A stretch of 64,000 nt of DNA, taken from contig NZ_SRHY01000007.1 in NCBI RefSeq assembly GCF_004565465.1, forward strand, positions 16,200 to 80,199, written 5' to 3'. Positions 58,723 to 64,000 of the stretch are shown here, in pieces (the first letter of the stretch is position 1; each line of letters starts with the position of its first letter). The position numbers were made by a program, and so were the translations under genes. Under the pieces are notes generated by a model that was not told the origin of the DNA, made no database searches, and saw only the letters and a program-made list of their open reading frames with translations. Origin of the DNA: Lentibacillus salicampi (GTDB lineage Bacteria; Bacillota; Bacilli; Bacillales; Amphibacillaceae).

Positions 58723-58750
58723 AACCCTTATCGCAGTGATAAGGGTTTTT
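58723..58750 (+). terminator. Intrinsic terminator of secG
   Basis: AACCCTTATC (58723-58732) / GATAAGGGTT (58738-58747), five-base loop, then TTTTT. Confidence 0.9.
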
Positions 58751-58825
58751 CATTTTTCATGAGAAACATATTCGGGTAAGGTATACTATATGAAGCAGGT
58801 ATCGCAGAAGGAGATGAACCACGAG

Positions 58826-59572
58826 TTGAAAATTAAATTGCCGGAGCCATTTACGTTTGAAGCTGGTCCGCGTGCGGTATTATTATTACATGGGTTTACC
58901 GGGCATTCAGCAGATGTGCGAATGCTCGGGCGGTTTTTGGAGAAAAAAGGCTACACAAGTCATGCGCCGATATACCGCGGGCACGGCAAAGAACCGGAAG
59001 AGCTGGTGAAAGCGAGTGCTGATGAATGGTGGGAAGATGTAACAAATGCTTTCAACCATTTGAAAGAATTGGGCTATCAGGAAATCGCGGTAGCCGGGTT
59101 GTCACTTGGCGGAGTGTTGAGCCTGAAACTCGCTTATACGGAGGCGGTCAAAGGTGTGATCCCAATGTGCGCCCCGATGTTCTTTGACAACGAGGAGCAG
59201 CTGACGAAAGGCTATCGATTTAAAGCAAGGGAATTCAAGCAGCTGGAAGGAAAAGATAAAGACACCATCGAAAAAGAAGTGCAGAAATTGGTCGATAATT
59301 CCCGTGATATGTTTCACGATTTGGGGGAATTGATCTCGGAGGTCAACCATCATATCGATACGATTTACACCCCAACGTTCGTTGTGCAGGCGCGTCAGGA
59401 TGAGATGATCAATACAGACAGTGCAAACTACATTTATGAACACGTGGAATCCGATCAGAAAGATATCAAATGGTATGAAGAATCGGGCCATGTGATTACA
59501 ATGGGCAATGAAAAAGAAGAGCTGTTTGAGGATATCTATCAATTTCTTGAATCGCTTGATTGGAACAAATGA
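58826..59572 (+). CDS. est: Carboxylesterase, Est30 type
   Basis: A 248-residue monomeric carboxylesterase close to Geobacillus Est30: [20 protein letters not shown], nucleophile Ser93 in GLSLGG, acid in QARQDEMIN and His in ESGHVIT. It hydrolyses short- to medium-chain esters; the natural substrate is unknown. I chose TTG 58826 ([20 protein letters not shown]), nine bases after AAGGAGATG, because it gives the family start and length, and because a -10 (TATACT, 58782-58787) puts the transcript start after the ATG at 58790. It stands between secG and rnr as in B. subtilis. Confidence 0.9.
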   Translation: MKIKLPEPFTFEAGPRAVLLLHGFTGHSADVRMLGRFLEKKGYTSHAPIYRGHGKEPEELVKASADEWWEDVTNAFNHLKELGYQEIAVAGLSLGGVLSLKLAYTEAVKGVIPMCAPMFFDNEEQLTKGYRFKAREFKQLEGKDKDTIEKEVQKLVDNSRDMFHDLGELISEVNHHIDTIYTPTFVVQARQDEMINTDSANYIYEHVESDQKDIKWYEESGHVITMGNEKEELFEDIYQFLESLDWNK

Positions 59573-59604
59573 TTATAATCCGGTGAAAACGTGAATAATA
59601 GTAT

Positions 59605-59827
59605 GTGTTCAAAAAAAGAGGATAAAAAGAACCGGCAGGCTAAGTTCGCGACGTCAATCGCCAACGCGCACCAGCACGTCAATCGCGTCAACGTTCGAGG
59701 CGGCGTAGTTTTGAGCGCGGGCTTCTCGCGTGTTGTGGTGAGTTCTGCGTTGCCCACAGGACGTGGGCGGTATTAGCAGAAGAACCCCTATCGAAGTGTT
59801 ATTTTTACCGGACTTTTTGAACAACCT
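59605..59827. repeat. MITE-like repeat, long form, between est and rnr
   Basis: Starts GTGTTCAAAAAAAG, then ACCGGCAGGCTAA, and ends CCGGACTTTTTGAACAACCT, as in the short form at 58336, but with about 160 extra G+C-rich bases between. The insert has a hairpin GCCCAC-AGGAC-GTGGGC (59753-59769) and ACGTCAATCGC-type direct repeats. It ends 29 bases before the rnr start and may carry the rnr promoter. The open frame 59591-59776 within it looks accidental. Confidence 0.75.
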
Positions 59828-59856
59828 TTAATAGCATTAGAAAGAAGGTGAGACAT

Positions 59857-62049
59857 TTGAACGAATCAATGGAAGAACGATTAAGAGACTATTTTAATGA
59901 ACATAGTGAAAAACCATTGGCCGTCCATGAACTGGAGGAAGCCTTAGGACTGGGGGAAGCCGTCGAATTTAAGGAATTGGTGAAAGCCCTGAATGCCCTT
60001 GAGGAGGCCGGCGAGCTTGTCAGAACCCGCAAAAACCGTTTCGGGCTGCCTGAAAAGATGAACCTTGTCCGCGGCCGGATTCAGATGCACGCCAAAGGGT
60101 TTGCTTTTTTAATCCCGGATGATGACAGCCAGTCTGATGTCTATATCCACCACTCTGATCTGGCATCAGCTATGAATAATGATAAAGTCATGGTGCGGAT
60201 TGAAAAGCGGAATGCCGATGGGAACAGGCCGGAAGGGACAGTCATCCGGATTTTGGAGCGGGCCACCCACCAGATCGTCGGAACGTTTGAAGATAATGGC
60301 GCATTCGGATTCGTGGTTGCTGATGATAAACGGATTCCCAATGATATTTTCATCCCAAAGAGTATGAACGCCGGCGCAGTGAGCGGCCATAAGGTCATTG
60401 CCCATATTACGAAATATCCGGAAGGCCGGATGAGTGCTGAAGGCGAAATCATTCATATCCTTGGACACAAAAATGATCCGGGCATTGATATCATATCCAT
60501 CATTCATAAACATGGCATTAAGGTAGACTTCCCGGAAGAGGTCCTGGAGCAGGCATCTAACACACCTGAAGAAATCAAGCCATCTGAATTGGAAAATCGC
60601 CGTGATTTAAGGGATGAACAGATTGTTACGATTGATGGCGCGGATGCCAAGGATCTGGACGATGCGGTGTCCGTTAAACCATTAGAGAACGGCAACTATA
60701 AGCTTGGCGTTTATATTGCAGACGTCAGCTATTATGTGGAAGAAAACTCCCCGATTGACAAGGAGGCATTCGAACGTGCGACAAGTGTTTATCTAGTCGA
60801 CCGGGTGATTCCGATGATCCCACATCGGCTGTCAAACGGCATTTGTTCCTTGAATCCGCAAGTGGACAGGCTAACGCTTGGTTGTGAGATGGAGATCAAT
60901 AGCAAGGGGGAAGTAGTCAATCACGATATTTTCCAGAGCGTGATCAAGACGAATGAACGCATGACCTATGGAGATGTGAATCAAATACTGGTTGAGAAAG
61001 ATGAGACACTGCGTGACCGATATAAGCCGCTCGTACCGATGTTTGAAAATATGGAAAAATTGGCGGAAATACTGCGCGCGAAACGGATGGGCCGTGGTGC
61101 TATCGATTTTGATTTTAAAGAAGCCGAAGTACTGGTTGATGATACCGGCAAGCCAGAAGATGTTGTCCTGAGGGAACGCTCGGTTGGTGAACGGCTGATT
61201 GAAGAATTTATGCTGGCGGCGAACGAAACGGTAGCCGAGCATTTTCATTGGATGGATGTGCCGTTCATTCACCGGATTCACCAGGACCCTGATGAAAGCA
61301 AGCTGCAAAACTTTTTTGAATTCATCGCCGGACTTGGTTATGTCGTGAAGGGGACAGCCAACGAGATTCATCCATCGGCATTGCAAAAAGTCATTGAAGA
61401 AGTGAAAGGGAAACCCGAAGAACTGATTGTTTCTAAACTTATGCTGCGCTCGATGCAGCAGGCTAAATACGATCCGCAAAGTGTCGGACATTTTGGACTG
61501 GCAACCGATTTTTATACGCATTTCACATCGCCAATTCGTCGTTACCCGGACTTGACCGTACACCGCTTGATCCGGGCATACCTTGTCAACAAGCAAATGG
61601 ACAAGGATACGATCAGCCATTGGAAAGAACAAATGCCCGAAATCGCCCGTCATTCATCGGAAATGGAGCGGGCGGCAGTTGACGCTGAACGCGAAACAGA
61701 TGATTTGAAGAAGGCGGAATTTATGGAAGATAAAATCGGTGAAGAATATACCGGTGTAATTAGTTCGATTACAAATTTCGGTTTGTTTGTCGAGCTGGAA
61801 AATACCATTGAGGGCCTTGTCCATGTCAGTTATCTGACCGATGATTATTATCATTATGACACAAGGAGCCAGGCGATGATTGGTGAACGCACAGGCAATA
61901 TATACCGAATCGGTGAAGAAGTCGATGTGCGTGTTGTCAAAGTCAATACTGATGAACGTGTCGTGGATTTCGAGCTTGTGACAACGAAGCAGCCTAAAAA
62001 GAAAAATAAAAACAAGAAAAAGATAAAGGGGAAAAAGGTCAAAAAGTAA
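59857..62049 (+). CDS. rnr: Ribonuclease R
   Basis: Processive 3'-5' exoribonuclease that degrades structured RNA and works with trans-translation. The 730-residue protein has the N-terminal winged-helix part, cold-shock domains, the RNB catalytic centre [13 protein letters not shown] with the four aspartates, [26 protein letters not shown], and a C-terminal S1 domain ([15 protein letters not shown]), ending in a short Lys-rich tail. TTG 59857 follows GAAGGTGAG at a suitable distance; a GTG at 59848 is inside that site. In B. subtilis smpB follows; here it does not, so smpB must be elsewhere. Confidence 0.96.
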   Translation: MNESMEERLRDYFNEHSEKPLAVHELEEALGLGEAVEFKELVKALNALEEAGELVRTRKNRFGLPEKMNLVRGRIQMHAKGFAFLIPDDDSQSDVYIHHSDLASAMNNDKVMVRIEKRNADGNRPEGTVIRILERATHQIVGTFEDNGAFGFVVADDKRIPNDIFIPKSMNAGAVSGHKVIAHITKYPEGRMSAEGEIIHILGHKNDPGIDIISIIHKHGIKVDFPEEVLEQASNTPEEIKPSELENRRDLRDEQIVTIDGADAKDLDDAVSVKPLENGNYKLGVYIADVSYYVEENSPIDKEAFERATSVYLVDRVIPMIPHRLSNGICSLNPQVDRLTLGCEMEINSKGEVVNHDIFQSVIKTNERMTYGDVNQILVEKDETLRDRYKPLVPMFENMEKLAEILRAKRMGRGAIDFDFKEAEVLVDDTGKPEDVVLRERSVGERLIEEFMLAANETVAEHFHWMDVPFIHRIHQDPDESKLQNFFEFIAGLGYVVKGTANEIHPSALQKVIEEVKGKPEELIVSKLMLRSMQQAKYDPQSVGHFGLATDFYTHFTSPIRRYPDLTVHRLIRAYLVNKQMDKDTISHWKEQMPEIARHSSEMERAAVDAERETDDLKKAEFMEDKIGEEYTGVISSITNFGLFVELENTIEGLVHVSYLTDDYYHYDTRSQAMIGERTGNIYRIGEEVDVRVVKVNTDERVVDFELVTTKQPKKKNKNKKKIKGKKVKK

Positions 62050-62065
62050 GTTTACGAAAACGGGG

Positions 62066-62112
62066 AAGACTAATGTGGTGCGAATAGTGGCATCATATTA
62101 GTCTTTTTTTTT
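62066..62112 (+). terminator. Intrinsic terminator of rnr
   Basis: AAGACTAATGTGGTGC (62066-62081) pairs with GCATCATATTAGTCTT (62090-62105), two G-T pairs, then a run of Ts. Confidence 0.93.
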
Positions 62113-62156
62113 GCAGGAACAAAATGGCATTAAATACATAGAGTAAAGCAGATTAT

Positions 62157-62229
62157 TTTTGCATTAGGTAAACTTTATTGTTGACATATAAATTTAATTC
62201 CTTTATGCTACTTATTAACCTAAGATAAA
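62157..62229 (+). promoter_or_regulatory. Promoter of the Mn transporter with MntR-like boxes
   Basis: Promoter TTGACA (62181-62186), 17-base spacer, TATGCT (62204-62209). Just upstream, TTTGCATTAGGTAAAC (62158-62173) closely resembles the B. subtilis mntA operator TTTGCATGAGGGAAAC (from memory). A degenerate second box TTAACC-TAA-GATAAA lies at 62215-62229. MntR control by manganese is inferred. Confidence 0.7.
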
Positions 62230-62280
62230 CAAAAGTGGAATCGCCCGAAATTTATTTTATTTCAGAAAGAAGGGGTTCGA

Positions 62281-63023
62281 ATGAACAAGGCAATTACTGT
62301 GGATCAACTGAATGTTTCATATAACGGTCAGACAGCGCTTCGCGACGTTTCATTCTCCATTGAACCTGGGAATATTGTTGGCGTTATCGGTCCCAATGGT
62401 GCTGGTAAATCAACCTTGTTAAAATCAATTTTAGGCCTGATACCAAAAGATACAGGAACTATCAAAATCATGGAAAATAACATTCGTGATACCAGAAAAA
62501 AATTGCCTATGTCCCGCAGCGAAATGACATTGACTGGGATTTTCCCATTTCAGTGTTTGACGCGGTTCTCATTGGACGTTATCCAAGGCTGAAAATATCA
62601 CGAAAACCGAAAAAGGCTGATAAGGAAATTGCCATGCATGCGCTGGCTAAAGTGGGGATGGCGGATTTCAAAAACCGGCAAATCGGGGAATTATCCGGCG
62701 GACAGCAACAGCGCGTATTTCTGGCAAGAGCGCTGGCACAACAAGCGGAAGTATTCTTTTTGGATGAACCATTTGTTGGAATCGATATTCGCAGTGAAGA
62801 GACAATCATGGTGATTTTGAAGGAGTTAAGTGCAAGTGGAAAAACCATACTGGTGGTCCACCATGATTTAAGTAAAGCAAAAAAATATTTTCAGCAGATT
62901 ATTTTGTTAAACCAAGCATTAATGGACTTTGGCGAAGTGGAGGATGTTATGCAGCCCGACACAATAGCACAGGCTTATGAAGGGCAGTTGTCATTCCTGA
63001 AAGAATTGGCGGTGAAATCATGA
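62281..63023 (+). CDS. Manganese ABC transporter ATP-binding protein, split by a -1 frameshift
   Basis: ATPase of an MntB/SitB-type metal ABC importer, about 247 residues if the frames are joined. The first frame (62281-62592) has Walker A GPNGAGKST at residues 37-45; after RKK it turns to unrelated residues. The second frame, open across the join through 63023, reads ATTGCCTATGTCCCGCAG (IAYVPQ), then FDAVLIGRYPR, signature LSGGQQQR, Walker B FFLDEPF and VVHHDL. The break is at A7, 62496-62502; one more A would give a normal gene. The run in phase is A-AAA-AAA, a classical -1 slippery site. So it is a sequencing error, a recent mutation, or a gene rescued by slippage. It overlaps the permease start by four bases. 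Confidence 0.85.
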
Positions 63024-63874
63024 ATTTTTTAGAAGCTGTGATGCATTACGATTTTTTACAAAAAGCTCTCGTTACATCCATCATGGTCGGTATTATATGT
63101 GGCGTGATAGGAAGTTTTATTGTGTTGCGCGGCATGTCACTGATGGGTGATGCGATTTCACATGCGGTTCTTCCGGGTGTAGCAGTTTCGTATTTCCTGG
63201 AGATCAATTTTTTCTTTGGTGCAGTTGCTACAGGAATACTGACCGCCATTGGCATTGGGTATATCAGTCAAAATAGCCGTATAAAAAACGACTCATCCAT
63301 AGGCATTATGTTTACAGCAGCGTTCGCACTGGGGATTATCCTGATCACCCTTTTAAAAAGCAGTACAGATTTATACCACATTTTGTTTGGAAACGTTCTT
63401 GCCGTTCGTCCGTCGGATATGTGGATGACAATGATAATAGGTGTAGTCGTTTTGATCAGTGTGTACGTTTTTTATAAAGAACTGCTGGTTACCTCGTTTG
63501 ACCCGACGATGGCAAAAGCATATGGTTTACCGAATAATGCTATCCACTACTTCCTTATGACGTTGCTGACGATGGTAACTGTAGCATCTTTGCAGACAGT
63601 AGGTATTATATTAGTGGTAGCAATGCTGATCACACCGGCTGCGACAGCTTATTTGATCACGAATCGGCTCTCAACAATGATATTTTTATCATCCAGCTTT
63701 GGGGTGATTGCTTCAGTAGTTGGATTGTATATCAGTTATAAGGCGAATCTTGCCTCAGGTGCCACGATTGTATTGTCAGCAACGCTTTTGTTTATGCTCA
63801 CGTTCATTGTATCACCGAAACATGGCGTGTTGTGGAAATCGTTGCGTTCACGTCGGAAACGTTTATCTTATTAA
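63020..63874 (+). CDS. Manganese/zinc ABC transporter permease
   Basis: A 284-residue ABC-3 family permease with about eight to nine membrane segments; GVIGSFIVLRGMSLMGDAISHAVLPGVAVSY and TVGIILVVAMLITPAATAYLIT are typical of MntC/SitC/ZnuB proteins. It overlaps the ATPase gene by four bases (ATGA), so translation is coupled, and reaching it depends on how the upstream frameshift is handled. The MntR-like box points to manganese rather than zinc. The substrate-binding protein gene is not in the window and probably lies just beyond it. Confidence 0.88.
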   Translation: MNFLEAVMHYDFLQKALVTSIMVGIICGVIGSFIVLRGMSLMGDAISHAVLPGVAVSYFLEINFFFGAVATGILTAIGIGYISQNSRIKNDSSIGIMFTAAFALGIILITLLKSSTDLYHILFGNVLAVRPSDMWMTMIIGVVVLISVYVFYKELLVTSFDPTMAKAYGLPNNAIHYFLMTLLTMVTVASLQTVGIILVVAMLITPAATAYLITNRLSTMIFLSSSFGVIASVVGLYISYKANLASGATIVLSATLLFMLTFIVSPKHGVLWKSLRSRRKRLSY

Positions 63875-64000
63875 CTCAACTTTCGCAGTCCAAAACAGGC
63901 ATGTATACCTTGATATAGTTAGGTAAACCCGCAACCCATTGTTGTAATTGACTTTTGACAAACCTTTGTATTTTTTTATTGGTATGTTTTAGGGTATCTT
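63875..64000. other. End of window, no gene; possible regulatory sequence
   Basis: No coding region is seen. AGTTAGGTAAACCC (63918-63931) shares TTAGGTAAAC with the MntR-like box at 62164-62173 and could be a half-site for the next metal-uptake gene. TTGACA at 63955-63960 could be the -35 of a promoter reading out of the window. Confidence 0.3.

Noticed and set aside
59591..59776. Small open frame within the long MITE-like element
   Set aside because: It lies wholly inside the repeat, has unusual composition and no ribosome site.
58319..62236. Shared AAGATAAACAAAAGTG at about 58319 and 62222 as a repeat
   Set aside because: A 15-16 base A-rich match of this kind is expected by chance in 64 kb, and flanks do not agree.

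Overview
The window is an ordinary chromosomal segment of a low-to-moderate G+C Gram-positive rod of the family Bacillaceae. Gene order and protein sequences follow Bacillus subtilis closely (ftsEX-ctpB-minJ; uvrBA; hprK-lgt-yvoD-ppaX-yvoF; yvcD-trxB-yvcI-rapZ-yvcK-whiA-crh-clpP-tRNA-Arg; cggR-gapA-pgk-tpiA-gpmI-eno; secG-est-rnr). The many small intergenic repeats and some departures from B. subtilis suggest the Virgibacillus/Lentibacillus/Oceanobacillus group. That genus-level guess is from memory of gene content, not from a search.

Layout. 0.15-6.2 kb: cell division and wall (ftsE, ftsX, an EnvC-like M23 protein, ctpB, minJ). 6.4-9.0 kb: a ykoP/ykoQ/ykoN-like trio. 9.2-14.2 kb: SOS-controlled uvrBA. 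14.2-16.4 kb: a 21-bp tandem array, yojF-bshB2 (bacillithiol) and yvlC-yvlD. 16.5-20.5 kb: the hprK operon. 20.6-22.0 kb: nicotinate phosphoribosyltransferase. 22.1-30.5 kb: a glycerol/dihydroxyacetone regulon (glpP, fdhA-like dehydrogenase, glpF, glpK, dhaKLM, glpD) with two GlpP-type leader terminators and two cre sites. 30.6-31.2 kb: a second, very homogeneous 21-bp tandem array. 31.3-38.5 kb: the yvcD-trxB-yvcI-rapZ-yvcK-whiA-crh block, clpP under CtsR, and a tRNA-Arg. 39.1-44.6 kb: a YhgE/Pip membrane protein, putP, a MenA-like prenyltransferase and a 4-TM membrane protein behind an Fnr/CRP-type operator. 44.7-53.6 kb: rpoN (sigL), a glutaredoxin and the CggR-controlled glycolytic operon. 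53.8-58.3 kb: nucleoside hydrolase, nitroreductase, stand-alone ptsI and a lipase-like hydrolase. 58.5-62.0 kb: secG, est, rnr. 62.3-63.9 kb: a manganese ABC transporter whose ATPase gene is split by a -1 frameshift in an A7 run.

How it works together. HPr kinase and Crh are both here, as are candidate CcpA targets (fdhA, glpF). GlpP antitermination sets glycerol use, and a PTS-driven dihydroxyacetone kinase connects with Enzyme I. CggR gates lower glycolysis. The window therefore carries much of a carbon-catabolite control circuit with its targets.

The least explained material is non-coding: two 21-bp minisatellites 16 kb apart sharing an ATCAACGGT core; a MITE-like element in short and long forms flanking secG-est; a structured repeat between gpmI and eno; several copies of another dispersed repeat; a perfect 17-bp-arm palindrome between convergent genes; and about 580 bp of apparently decayed sequence after the tRNA. 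I did not find a clear new multi-gene defence or biosynthetic system.
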